Assembly: GCA_964592425.1 (NCBI GenBank) | Contig: CAZQCG010000028.1 | Coordinates: 1-64,000, forward strand | Direction: 5' to 3' | Length of the DNA: 64,000 bases | Source: Viridilinea sp964592425 | Lineage (GTDB): Bacteria; Chloroflexota; Chloroflexia; Chloroflexales; Chloroflexaceae | In this document: positions 8,070 through 16,172 of the stretch, piece after piece | Numbering within the stretch: position 1 is the first letter of the stretch | Layout: each line of letters opens with the position of its first letter | Translations under genes and position numbers: made by a program | Notes under the pieces: generated by a model | What the model saw: the letters and a program-made list of their open reading frames with translations, nothing else | What the model was told of the DNA's origin: nothing | Database searches by the model: none

Positions 8070-8098
8070 ATTATAACAGAGCCCTGCAAGTGTGTCAA
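8070..8098 (-). promoter_or_regulatory. perfect-consensus sigma-70 promoter of rplU-rpmA-rpmE
   Basis: On the minus strand, TTGACA (8093-8098) and TATAAT (8070-8075) are separated by exactly 17 bp. Transcription should begin near 8063, leaving a leader of about 178 nt before rplU. The promoter lies immediately after the stop of the Roadblock-protein gene, so the ribosomal operon is independent of aspS. No match to a known L21 leader was established. Confidence 0.9.
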
Positions 8099-8106
8099 CC
8101 AGGTCG

Positions 8107-9219
8107 TCATGCATGGGCAAGCCGCAGCACCTCTTCGCATGCGCGCAGGGTGGCCATGCGTGCCCAGCCGAGGGAGGTATTGGGGCCAATCGCAACGAGC
8201 AGGAGCAAACTGGCCATAGTGACGATGATGATGCTCTGCTCTTCGCCTTCGTGAATGACAAGGTGGCCGGGATGTTGCTGTCCGAGGCTCCGCCCGATCT
8301 CGGCCAGAGCCATCGTATTACCGGCTGCCAGGGCGGCCACCGCCGTGACATTAATGTTGCGCCGACGGCTCCAGTGCGTCAATACAATCCCGCTAATGTC
8401 GGCCAGGACAGCACACTGAACACCTGGATCAAGAGCCAGTTCCTTCAGCGCCTCGCGCATGCCCTCGATCTGCTGCACCGAGTAGCTGCGCCCACTGAGT
8501 CCGCGTGCCCCAGGCGTCAGCCGAATGGTGACCGGGGCTGGCCCGCTGCGGATGACGGGCTGGGGTTGGGCAGGTGGAGTTGCTGGTGGCATAGGCCCGC
8601 CCGGCTGGGGTTGGACAGGTGGCGCTGCTGGTGGCATAGGCCCGCCCGGCTGGGGTTGGGCAGGTGGCGCTGCTGGTGGCTCAAGCGGTTTGAGCGGAGC
8701 GGTAGGCGGGCTGCTGAGTTGCGTAGTCTGACGCTGGCGGATGGCAGCGATACGCTGGCTGAGAGCCCCCTGCCCGCTGGCTGGTGGGGGCGTGGTTGGT
8801 GCTGCCGGGGTCGGTGGTGGTTCGACTAGCTGTGAGGGGCGCGGCAAGAGCTTGATCGGATCAAGTAACAGGTCGGCGGCCAGCCGAATGCGCTCGGGCG
8901 AGGCTGGCTTCTCCAGCAGGCAGTCGATCTTCAGCTCGGTGGCCCGTTCCAGGGTCAGATCCTCCGGGCTGACCGTAAAAACGATCACGGCCGTCGTCGG
9001 ATCAAGCTCATGGACACGCTGCACGAGATCCAGCCCACTCATCCCTGGCATACGGATATCGGTGAAGAGGAGGTCGACCGGCTGGCGTGAGATGGCGAGC
9101 AAGGCCGCCTCGGCGGAGGAGACGGTGTTGACGGTATAGGGTGAGTCTTCGCTGAGGGCCAGGTTGACGATCCGCCGGATATTCGGATCGTCGTCCACAA
9201 TCAGTATGCGCTTGGTCAT
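8107..9219 (-). CDS. receiver - Pro-rich linker - Roadblock/LC7 domain protein
   Basis: A 370-residue protein with three parts. Residues 1-120 are a CheY-like receiver (acidic cluster D9-D11, phospho-acceptor Asp54, Lys near 105). Residues ~128-235 are a Pro/Ala/Gln linker with 15-residue tandem repeats of the type PPAQPQPGGPMPPAA, visible as a 45-bp DNA repeat around 8560-8680. Residues ~245-370 are a Roadblock/LC7 domain (LKELALDPGVQCAVLADISG ... HLVIHEGEEQSIIIV). Roadblock domains regulate small Ras-like (MglA-type) GTPases. The likely role is to link phosphotransfer to a GTPase switch; neither the kinase nor the GTPase is adjacent. It lies 17 bp after aspS and is probably cotranscribed with it. 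Confidence 0.88.
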   Translation of the reverse strand: MTKRILIVDDDPNIRRIVNLALSEDSPYTVNTVSSAEAALLAISRQPVDLLFTDIRMPGMSGLDLVQRVHELDPTTAVIVFTVSPEDLTLERATELKIDCLLEKPASPERIRLAADLLLDPIKLLPRPSQLVEPPPTPAAPTTPPPASGQGALSQRIAAIRQRQTTQLSSPPTAPLKPLEPPAAPPAQPQPGGPMPPAAPPVQPQPGGPMPPATPPAQPQPVIRSGPAPVTIRLTPGARGLSGRSYSVQQIEGMREALKELALDPGVQCAVLADISGIVLTHWSRRRNINVTAVAALAAGNTMALAEIGRSLGQQHPGHLVIHEGEEQSIIIVTMASLLLLVAIGPNTSLGWARMATLRACEEVLRLAHA

Positions 9220-9236
9220 ACGTTACCCCATGCGGC

Positions 9237-11009
9237 TCAGACGGGTTGCTCGCGCAGGCTGATATGCAACTCGTCCAGCTGGCGCTGGTCAACCTGCGAC
9301 GGTGCAGCCGTCATCAGGTCAGCAGCCTGCTGGGTTTTGGGGAAGGCCATCACTTCGCGGATATTGCTTTCATCAGCAAAGAGCATGGCAATGCGGTCGA
9401 TGCCGGGAGCAATCCCACCATGGGGTGGTGCGCCATACTCAAAGGCTTCGAGCATATGGCCAAACTGGGACTGGGCCTGTTCGGGGCTGATGCCGAGCAG
9501 GGTGAAGAGGGTCTGCTGGATCTCACGGCGGTGGATCCTGATGCTGCCGCCGCCGGCTTCGTAGCCATTGAGCACCAGGTCATAGGCTTTGGCGCGCACC
9601 CGGCCCGGGTCGCTCTCCAGCAGGGGCAGGTCGGCGTCCTGGGGGGCAGTGAAGGGATGATGCACGGCATCCCAACGCTGCTCAGGCTCATTCCACTCAA
9701 CCAGCGGGAAGTCGAGGATCCAGGCAAAAGCAAACTGGTCGGGGTCGGCCAGGCCCAGGCGGGTGCCAAACTCGCGGCGCAGTTTGTCGAGGGTAGCGGC
9801 GACGACGTTGGGCCGATCGGCGACGATCAGCAGCAGGTCGCCAGCCTGAGCCTCCATCCGTGCGCTGATCGCGGCCAGCTCACCGGCAGCAAGATTTTTG
9901 GCAAACGAGGAGCGTACCTCACCGCCGTCGACGGGCAGGGCGGCCCAGGCCAGGCCACGGGCACCTCCGGCACGGGCCAGGTCGGTCAGCTCGTCCAGTT
10001 GTTTGCGCGAGTAGCCGCCGCAGCCTGGCAGACGCAGCCCTTTGACCTGGCCGCCGTTAGCGAGGGCGTTTTGGAAGACCTGAAAGGGTGTGTTGCCCAG
10101 CAGATCGCCCAGGTTGATCAACTCGAGGCCGTAACGCAGGTCGGGCTTGTCAGATCCGTAGCGCTCTATCGCTTCGGCATAGCTAAGACGGGTGAAAGGG
10201 TGGCTGACGCGCTTGTGTGGCACGACGGTGCGGCACAGCTCGCTGAAGAGCCGTTCGAGCAGCGCGATCACATCTTCCTGATCGACGAAGCTCATCTCCA
10301 TATCGAGTTGGGTGAATTCAGGCTGGCGGTCAGCGCGCTGGTCTTCGTCACGGAAACAGCGGGCAATCTGGAAGTAGCGGTCGAAACCGGCCACCATCAG
10401 CAGTTGCTTCAGTTGCTGGGGGCTTTGTGGTAGCGCGTAGAACTTGCCGGGATGCACCCGTGAAGGCACCAGGTAGTCACGGGCACCCTCAGGGGTTGAT
10501 TTGATCAGGATGGGCGTCTCGATCTCGAGAAAGCCTTCCTGGTCAAGAAAATCGCGCATAAACTTGACGATGCGGTGGCGCATAATCAAGTTGCGCTGCA
10601 TACGCTCACGGCGCAGGTCGAGGTAGCGGTACTTGAGGCGGATGCTCTCGTCCTCGCCGCCCTCCTGGGCGATATAAATTGGCGTCGTGCGGGCCGGGTT
10701 GAGCACCTGAGCACTGAGGGCCTCAAGCTCAACGGTGCCAGTGGCCAGATTGGGATTGACCGCCTCGGCGGGGCGTGGACGCACGCGCCCGCGCACCTGG
10801 AGCACATACTCCGAGCGGGCCTCTTCGGCGATACGGTGGGCCTCGGCGGTAAGACTGTCGAAGACGACCTGGGTGATTCCATAGCGATCACGCAGGTCGA
10901 TAAAGATCAGTTCGCCGTGGTCACGTCGACGATGCACCCAACCAGCCAGGGTAACCTCCTGGTCGACGTGCTCGGAACGCAGCTCGCCGCAGGTGTGCGA
11001 GCGAAACAT
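9237..11009 (-). CDS. aspS: aspartyl-tRNA synthetase, probably non-discriminating
   Basis: A 590-residue class II synthetase of bacterial type. It has an N-terminal OB-fold anticodon domain (~1-105), motif 2 (FRDEDQRADRQPEFTQLD), the GAD insertion and a C-terminal motif 3 (GGIAPGIDRIAMLF). In the anticodon domain the sequence is HRRRDHG with His at residue 31. Known non-discriminating AspRS carry His here, while discriminating enzymes such as E. coli's carry Leu. This suggests it also charges tRNA-Asn, with GatCAB converting Asp to Asn. Start supported by GAGGAG. Followed at 17 bp by the receiver/Roadblock gene. Confidence 0.96.
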   Translation of the reverse strand: MFRSHTCGELRSEHVDQEVTLAGWVHRRRDHGELIFIDLRDRYGITQVVFDSLTAEAHRIAEEARSEYVLQVRGRVRPRPAEAVNPNLATGTVELEALSAQVLNPARTTPIYIAQEGGEDESIRLKYRYLDLRRERMQRNLIMRHRIVKFMRDFLDQEGFLEIETPILIKSTPEGARDYLVPSRVHPGKFYALPQSPQQLKQLLMVAGFDRYFQIARCFRDEDQRADRQPEFTQLDMEMSFVDQEDVIALLERLFSELCRTVVPHKRVSHPFTRLSYAEAIERYGSDKPDLRYGLELINLGDLLGNTPFQVFQNALANGGQVKGLRLPGCGGYSRKQLDELTDLARAGGARGLAWAALPVDGGEVRSSFAKNLAAGELAAISARMEAQAGDLLLIVADRPNVVAATLDKLRREFGTRLGLADPDQFAFAWILDFPLVEWNEPEQRWDAVHHPFTAPQDADLPLLESDPGRVRAKAYDLVLNGYEAGGGSIRIHRREIQQTLFTLLGISPEQAQSQFGHMLEAFEYGAPPHGGIAPGIDRIAMLFADESNIREVMAFPKTQQAADLMTAAPSQVDQRQLDELHISLREQPV

Positions 11010-11122
11010 AACAACTCCTCAACTATTGAGCGACTGATGGCGGAGCAAGCCTCGGCTTAGCAGCAAGACAAAGGCGTACAGACAGCCGCAAGAAGTGCCG
11101 CATCAGCGCGGAGATCGGCTGC

Positions 11123-11128
11123 ATTATA
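11123..11128 (-). promoter_or_regulatory. candidate -10 element upstream of aspS
   Basis: TATAAT on the minus strand, about 115 bp upstream of the aspS start. No -35 hexamer was found at the proper distance. No T-box-like features were recognised in the leader. Confidence 0.35.
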
Positions 11129-11245
11129 GCATGGTGGCCATACCCATTCCTGTGGATCGTCTGGGCATAAACAAAGTCGCAGTTTGCACACGCTGAGGAG
11201 GCCGTCGCGCAGGGGCGTTCATCTTACAACGTTGCCCAGGCTCTG

Positions 11246-11410
11246 TGTGGATCGTCAGGGCTGATGCAAAGTCCGAACGAGAACGCGGATCGCGCTGATC
11301 TGACGGATTGACGCGGAGCTTTTTGCGGCAGCGCAGCGCGAATCTGTTCCATCTGCGGTATCCGCGTGCGATTGCCTGAGGCGACTTTGCATCAGCCCTG
11401 TGTGGATCGT
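11246..11410. mobile_element. 145-bp MITE with perfect 18-bp TIRs and 10-bp target duplication
   Basis: The inverted repeats CAGGGCTGATGCAAAGTC (11256-11273) and GACTTTGCATCAGCCCTG (11383-11400) are exact complements. They are flanked by identical direct repeats TGTGGATCGT (11246-11255 and 11401-11410). The 109-bp interior has no coding capacity and contains short GC-rich inverted motifs. It fills most of the 470-bp gap between aspS and the WecG-family gene; a third TGTGGATCGT-like string occurs near 11151. No transposase is present, so it must be mobilised in trans. Confidence 0.85.
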
Positions 11411-11441
11411 GCGCAGCCAAGCCAGCGCGACGGTTCTGCGC

Positions 11442-11447
11442 TATAAT
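11442..11447 (+). promoter_or_regulatory. candidate -10 element for the glycosyltransferase/carboxylase pair
   Basis: A perfect TATAAT 35 bp before the GTG start at 11483 and 32 bp after the right target duplication of the MITE. No matching -35 is visible. The preceding CTGCGC does not give a TGn extended -10. Confidence 0.4.
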
Positions 11448-11482
11448 CAGCCCAGGTATGTAGCGAGCCTGACGAGGCAACA

Positions 11483-12301
11483 GTGGCAGTGAAGCCGATA
11501 GCAGTCTCTTCCCAGGCAACCCGGACGCGCCGAGTCATGATTCTCGGTGTGGCGGTAGATGATCTGCTCGAGAGTGAGGTGCTGGCGCTGGCCGAGGCGA
11601 TGATCATGGCAGGCGGTTCACACCAGATCTGCACGGTCAACCCGGAGTTCGTGGTCGAGGCGGGCCGCAATCCGGCCTTTGCTACCGTGCTGGCCAACGC
11701 CGATCTCTGTACACCGGACGGCTTCGGCTTGCTGCTGGCAGCACGTTATCTGGGTCAGCCTTTGCGCGGGCGGGTGACAGGCGTCGATCTGAGCCGTGCC
11801 CTGGCCAGGCTGGCTGCCGCACAGGGCTGGCGGCTCTTTCTGCTTGGTGCGGCCACGGGGGTAGCTGAGCAGGCCGCCGCAGTACTCTGTGCCGCCAACC
11901 CCGGCCTGCAGATCGCTGGCTGCTTTGCTGGCTCACCCGATCCACGGCACGAGCCCTTCTTGCGCCAGTTGATCGTTGCAACTCGGCCCGATATTCTATT
12001 AGTAGCCTATGGCCACCCACGCCAGGATCTCTGGATTGCCCGTAACCAGCCCGCCATAGGTGTGCCCCTGGCCATCGGGGTTGGTGGTGTCTTTGACTAT
12101 CTGACAGGACGGGTGCCCCTGGCCCCGGCCTGGCTACGCTCGCTCGGCCTCGAATGGCTCTACCGTCTGATCAACCAGCCTCGTCGCTGGCAACGCATCA
12201 TTGATGCAGTTCCCCGGTTCCTCTGGCTCGTTGCGCGCGATGGGCGCGCCGCCCGCACCCCCGACCCGTCAAGTGACCGAGAGTATCACGGAGCACCCTG
12301 A
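11483..12301 (+). CDS. WecG/TagA/CpsF family glycosyltransferase
   Basis: A 272-residue GT26 protein, which in other bacteria transfers N-acetylmannosamine (TagA) or N-acetylmannosaminuronic acid (WecG) to a lipid-linked sugar. The family signature is present: TVNPEFVVEAGRNPAF (donor site), CTPDGFGLLLAARYLG with the conserved Asp, RVTGVDL, and GHPRQDLWIARNQPA. C-terminal residues after GLEWLYRLINQPRRWQRI follow the membrane-association region. The GTG start is at 11483. Its TGA shares a base with the ATG of the carboxylase gene, so translation is probably coupled despite unrelated functions. Confidence 0.92.
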   Translation: MAVKPIAVSSQATRTRRVMILGVAVDDLLESEVLALAEAMIMAGGSHQICTVNPEFVVEAGRNPAFATVLANADLCTPDGFGLLLAARYLGQPLRGRVTGVDLSRALARLAAAQGWRLFLLGAATGVAEQAAAVLCAANPGLQIAGCFAGSPDPRHEPFLRQLIVATRPDILLVAYGHPRQDLWIARNQPAIGVPLAIGVGGVFDYLTGRVPLAPAWLRSLGLEWLYRLINQPRRWQRIIDAVPRFLWLVARDGRAARTPDPSSDREYHGAP

Positions 12302-13854
12302 TGTCGCAGACCACTGCTGAAAAGATCGAGGAGTTGCGCCGCCGCCGCGAACGAACCATTAGTGGCGACCAGGCGGCCATTGCCAGGCAGCACGAGCGTG
12401 GTAAGTTGACGGCCCGCGAGCGGATCGACCTGCTGCTTGACCCCGGATCGTTTGTTGAGTTGGATGCCTTCGCCGTTCACCGCACCTCGGCCTTTGGTAT
12501 GGAGCGCCGCAAGCCGCTCGGCGATGGCGTAATTACTGGCCATGGCACCGTTGAGGGGCGTCCTGTCTGTGTCTTCTCTCAGGACTTTACGATCTTCGGC
12601 GGTAGCCTGGGTGAGGTCTTCGCCGAGAAGATCTGTAAGGTGATGGATCTGGCCCTGCGTATGGGCGTGCCATGCATCGGCATCAACGACTCCGGTGGTG
12701 CACGCATCCAGGAGGGTGTGGTCAGCCTGGGTGGTTATGCCGAGATCTTCTACCGTAATGTGATCAGCAGCGGGGTCATCCCCCAACTCTCGTTGATCGC
12801 TGGCCCCTGCGCTGGCGGCGCGGTCTACTCGCCGGTGATGACCGACTTCATCATGATGGTCAAGGGCTCTAGCCAGATGTTCATCACCGGGCCTGATGTA
12901 ATCAAGACGGTGACTGGCGAAGAGGTTGGCTTCGAGGAACTAGGCGGCGCGATGGCCCACAACTCACGCTCGGGCGTAGCGCACTTTGCCACTGACAGCG
13001 AGGAAGAGGGCTTTGAGCAACTGCGAACCCTGCTCTCCTTCCTACCTTCCAACAATATGGATGACCCACCGTATCTGGCCCCGATCGACGACCCTGAGCG
13101 TATGGACGACAGCCTGCAGACGCTGGTGCCTGACAACCCGCGCAAAGCCTACGACATCGTCCAAGTCGTCGAGGCAGTGGTCGATGATGGTTTCTTCTTC
13201 GAGGTGCAGCCCTACTGGGCGCGTAATCTTGTGATTGGCTTTGCCCGCCTTGATGGTCATGTCGTCGGCGTGGTCGCCAACCAGCCTATGCACCTGGCCG
13301 GGACACTCGATATCGACAGTTCGGTGAAGGGGGCGCGCTTTGTGCGCTTTTGTGACTCGTTCAACATCCCCCTGCTGACTTTCGTTGATGTGCCGGGCTT
13401 CCTACCGGGGCTCCAGCAGGAGTACGGCGGCATCATCCGCCACGGGGCCAAGCTGCTCTATGCCTACTGCGAGGCGACGGTACCGAAGCTGACGGTGATC
13501 ACCCGCAAAGCCTACGGCGGTGCCTATGATGTGATGGCATCCAAACATATCCGTGCCGACTTCAACTTTGCCTGGCCGACCGCCGAGATTGCCGTCATGG
13601 GCGTTGATGCAGCTGTGCGGATCATCTTCCGTAAAGAGTTGTCGGAGGCCAGTGATCAGATGCAGCGCCAGGTGGAGTTGGTTGAAGACTACCAGAGCCG
13701 CTTTGCCAACCCCTATGTTGCCGCCGAGCGGGGCTATATCGACGCAGTGATCGAACCGCGTGAAACGCGCCCCGCGCTGATCAAGGCCCTGCGCATCGCC
13801 CGCACCAAGCGGCAAAGCATGCCCGCCCGTAAGCACGGCAACATTCCGCTGTGA
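12301..13854 (+). CDS. pccB: acyl-CoA (propionyl/acetyl-CoA) carboxylase beta subunit
   Basis: The 517-residue carboxyltransferase subunit moves CO2 from carboxybiotin to an acyl-CoA. Both crotonase-like halves are present: N-terminal (IGINDSGGARIQEGVVSLGG, biotin/CoA oxyanion loop) and C-terminal (FVDVPGFLPGLQQEYGGIIRHGAKLL). Asp410 in AYGGAYDVM matches the residue (Asp422 in Streptomyces PccB) that favours propionyl-CoA over acetyl-CoA. A matching BC-BCCP subunit is encoded at 38086. In Chloroflexus such enzymes serve the 3-hydroxypropionate bicycle; here they could equally serve odd-chain or amino-acid catabolism. Overlaps the upstream gene by 1 bp. Confidence 0.94.
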   Translation: MSQTTAEKIEELRRRRERTISGDQAAIARQHERGKLTARERIDLLLDPGSFVELDAFAVHRTSAFGMERRKPLGDGVITGHGTVEGRPVCVFSQDFTIFGGSLGEVFAEKICKVMDLALRMGVPCIGINDSGGARIQEGVVSLGGYAEIFYRNVISSGVIPQLSLIAGPCAGGAVYSPVMTDFIMMVKGSSQMFITGPDVIKTVTGEEVGFEELGGAMAHNSRSGVAHFATDSEEEGFEQLRTLLSFLPSNNMDDPPYLAPIDDPERMDDSLQTLVPDNPRKAYDIVQVVEAVVDDGFFFEVQPYWARNLVIGFARLDGHVVGVVANQPMHLAGTLDIDSSVKGARFVRFCDSFNIPLLTFVDVPGFLPGLQQEYGGIIRHGAKLLYAYCEATVPKLTVITRKAYGGAYDVMASKHIRADFNFAWPTAEIAVMGVDAAVRIIFRKELSEASDQMQRQVELVEDYQSRFANPYVAAERGYIDAVIEPRETRPALIKALRIARTKRQSMPARKHGNIPL

Positions 13855-13890
13855 GACCAAATCGATGCGCGCTGGCTTCGGCAAACGCAG

Positions 13891-13923
13891 CCAGCCCACA
13901 GACCTGTGAGGTTTGTGGGCTGG
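13891..13923 (+). terminator. strong hairpin after pccB
   Basis: CCAGCCCACA pairs with TGTGGGCTGG (10 bp), with an inner ACCT/AGGT stem and a GTG loop. There is no T-tract, so termination is probable but not certain. Confidence 0.6.
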
Positions 13924-14089
13924 TGTACACTCTTGCCGAGCCATGGTGGGCTATGTTATCATGCAAGGTGTATATGTGAGCCATTGGTATATATTTGGTT
14001 GTGCCACGATCAGCATGATGATCGTTTGTGAACGCTGGAAGTAAGTGGCTCAAATCAGGCGATCAGTGAACAGTCAGGGTGCCGTCGGC

Positions 14090-14545
14090 ATGAGCGACAA
14101 CGCCTCTCAGCACGATCCGCCTGAAAAAATTGTTGAACTGCGCCTGCCCAGCAAGCTGGGCTATGAGCGTGTGGCAATGGATACGGCCGCTTCGCTCGCC
14201 AGTAGGATGGGCTTTGGTGCCGAACGGATCGAATCGCTCAAAACCGCGATTAGTGAGGCCGTCACGAATGCGATCGAGCATGGTAATCAGCACGATGCGG
14301 CGATGAAGGTGGTTGTGCTGCTGACAGCGCGTGATGATGAGTTAATTGTCAGTGTTGCCGACCAGGGACGTAAAACCCTCGATGAAACATGTATGACCAA
14401 CATGCCTTCGATTGAGGCTGCTTTTGAACGGAACGATAAGGGTGGCTGGGGGATCTGGCTGATCCGTGAGTTGATGGACGAAGTTGAGTTTTCAACCAAA
14501 CCGGGGGGTGGAAACCAGATTCGGATGGTTATTCATCTTGAATAA
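14090..14545 (+). CDS. RsbW/SpoIIAB-type ATP-binding anti-sigma (serine kinase) protein
   Basis: A GHKL ATPase of the anti-sigma-factor/serine-kinase class, about 151 residues from ATG 14090; a GTG at 14045 would add 15. The N-box region reads KTAISEAVTNAIEHGNQ, followed by VADQGRKTL (G1) and GGWGIWLIRELMDEVEF (G2). Such proteins bind a sigma factor or phosphorylate a STAS partner. The STAS gene lies 51 bp downstream, forming a partner-switch pair. No cognate sigma factor or PP2C phosphatase is adjacent. Confidence 0.88.
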   Translation: MSDNASQHDPPEKIVELRLPSKLGYERVAMDTAASLASRMGFGAERIESLKTAISEAVTNAIEHGNQHDAAMKVVVLLTARDDELIVSVADQGRKTLDETCMTNMPSIEAAFERNDKGGWGIWLIRELMDEVEFSTKPGGGNQIRMVIHLE

Positions 14546-14596
14546 TGCATGTAACCAAAAGCTGTAGAGAGGCTTATTTGTCTGGAGGAGCGCGTA

Positions 14597-14950
14597 ATGT
14601 TGGAGGATGAGCTGACGGTAAGCACCCGTGAGCGTGATGGAGTGGCCATCATTGATCTGGTTGGTGATGTCACCACCTTCGCTGAAGAGAAGATCAACAG
14701 CGCCTACCGTGAGGTGACCACCAGGGATGCGCGGTCTATCTTGCTCAACTTTCGTCACAATGACTATATTAATAGCGCTGGGATCGCTATTCTGATCGGT
14801 ATTGTGACTGAAGTAAATCGTAATAATCAGACCCTGGCAGTTAGTGGGCTCTCACAGCACTTCCAGAAAATCTTTCGTATGGTCGGGCTGGCCCAATATG
14901 CCGAAATCTACCAGGACGAAGAGGAAGCCCTGGCCCGTTTGCAAGGCTAG
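14597..14950 (+). CDS. STAS-domain anti-sigma factor antagonist (RsbV/SpoIIAA type)
   Basis: A 117-residue single-domain STAS protein. The phospho-acceptor is probably Ser60 in DYINSAGIAIL, the conserved site phosphorylated by RsbW-type kinases. When unphosphorylated these proteins sequester the anti-sigma factor. Ribosome-binding site TGGAGGAGCG precedes the start. It directly follows the RsbW-type gene, which is the expected partner. Confidence 0.92.
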   Translation: MLEDELTVSTRERDGVAIIDLVGDVTTFAEEKINSAYREVTTRDARSILLNFRHNDYINSAGIAILIGIVTEVNRNNQTLAVSGLSQHFQKIFRMVGLAQYAEIYQDEEEALARLQG

Positions 14951-14972
14951 TTTATCACAGCCATAGTGGGCA

Positions 14973-15539
14973 ATGCTTATGACCTATCACTCACCTGGCC
15001 AGAGGCCGGTCTTTGCGGCCTACGCAGGTTTTGTCTCGCGCATGATCGCCATGATCGTCGATCTGCTGGTGATTGCAACCCTCTGGATTGTGGGTGGACT
15101 CTCGATGGCCTTTATGCGTGAGACATCAGGCATTGCCCAGATCAGCAAGCTGCTGGAACACTGGCTGAACTGGATCACCCCCCTGGCCCAGTTCTTATTG
15201 GGTGCGGTCTTTGAGGCGATTATCCTGCTGAGCTTGAGCTTTAGCTACTTCGCCTTCTTCTATGCCTTCGGTGGGGTGACGCTCGGTAAATACCTGATGG
15301 GCCTACGGGTAGTGCGTACCAATGGCACGCGGCTGAGCTTTGTCCAGGCGATGATGCGCACCTTCGCCTATGCCGCCTCGTCCTTGCCACTCTATATGGG
15401 CTTTCTCAGTGTACTCTTCGACGATCAGCGGCGGGCCTGGCACGACCGCCTGGTTGGGACAGTGGTGGTGTATGATTGGGATGCCCGTGCGGACGAGAAC
15501 TTTTTGCGTGCCAGGATCGAATGGCTCAACCGGCGTTAA
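14973..15539 (+). CDS. RDD family membrane protein
   Basis: A 188-residue integral membrane protein. The RDD signature is FAAYAGFVSRMIAMIVDLLV near the N-terminus (Arg, Asp), with hydrophobic segments around 22-45 and 80-100 and the C-terminal RRAWHDRLVGTVVV typical of the family. Function in this family is mostly undefined; some members affect ion homeostasis. Follows the STAS gene by 22 bp, so it may be cotranscribed. An ATG at 14979 is an alternative start. Confidence 0.85.
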   Translation: MLMTYHSPGQRPVFAAYAGFVSRMIAMIVDLLVIATLWIVGGLSMAFMRETSGIAQISKLLEHWLNWITPLAQFLLGAVFEAIILLSLSFSYFAFFYAFGGVTLGKYLMGLRVVRTNGTRLSFVQAMMRTFAYAASSLPLYMGFLSVLFDDQRRAWHDRLVGTVVVYDWDARADENFLRARIEWLNRR

Positions 15540-15572
15540 CTATATCGTTAGCCCTCTGCTAGGAAATGAGTT

Positions 15573-16172
15573 ATGGATAGCCAGGGCACACTCCAGCTGG
15601 AACCCTTTAGCCATGCCGATATTCCAGCCCTGACCCGCCTGATGCAGGCGGCTTTTGATGCCGATCAACCGACGCAGGGGACGTTTGATGCGCAATGTCT
15701 CGAGTGTTACCACTGCGCCGATCTGCTTGAGCGCTGGCCAGGCGGCTGTCTTGATGCCGATGGCTACAAGGTGCTGGTGGATGAGCAACTGATCGGTGGG
15801 GCCGTGGTCTGGCATTTCAGTGAGCAGCGCCATGTTCTGGGCTTGCTCTTTATTGACCCTGCGTACCAGCACAGTGGTGCCGGAAGCACGGTCTGGCGCA
15901 TGCTTGAGGCGCGCTACCCTGAGACCGCAGGCTGGCAGGTGGCAACCCCCGCCTGGTCTGCACGTAGCCTGCGCTTCTATACGGCGCAGTGTGGCTTCTA
16001 TCAGGTGGGCCAACAGGGAGCTTATGTTGTCTTCGCCAAAGATGGCCTACACTGCCACCAGGGGGCGTCCGAGCCATTGTTGGTAGAGCGCGGGGAAACA
16101 CTCGTTGCGGATGGCCTTCTGCACGTCGGCCATGAGGGCGAGCAAGAAGGCGACGTTATGCAGGCTTATTAA
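15573..16172 (+). CDS. GNAT-family N-acetyltransferase
   Basis: A 199-residue protein with a GNAT fold: N-terminal LQLEPFSHADIPALTRLMQA, central HVLGLLFIDPAYQHSGAGSTVWRML (acetyl-CoA loop; the canonical Q/RxxGxG/A appears as QHSGAG), and SLRFYTAQCGFYQVGQ. Substrate unknown. The last ~42 codons lie antisense to the 3' end of tgt (126-bp overlap). The core fold is complete by about residue 155, so the extension past that point, KDGLHCHQGASEPLL onwards, may be a run-through rather than a functional region. Confidence 0.82.
   Translation: MDSQGTLQLEPFSHADIPALTRLMQAAFDADQPTQGTFDAQCLECYHCADLLERWPGGCLDADGYKVLVDEQLIGGAVVWHFSEQRHVLGLLFIDPAYQHSGAGSTVWRMLEARYPETAGWQVATPAWSARSLRFYTAQCGFYQVGQQGAYVVFAKDGLHCHQGASEPLLVERGETLVADGLLHVGHEGEQEGDVMQAY

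Noticed and set aside
11124..11519. 131-codon minus-strand frame between aspS and the WecG-family gene
   Set aside because: It runs straight through the MITE and its target duplications, so it is accidental.
13855..14044. Possible tRNA or small RNA gene in the gap after pccB
   Set aside because: No T-loop consensus or cloverleaf arms were found; only the hairpin at 13891-13923 is convincing.
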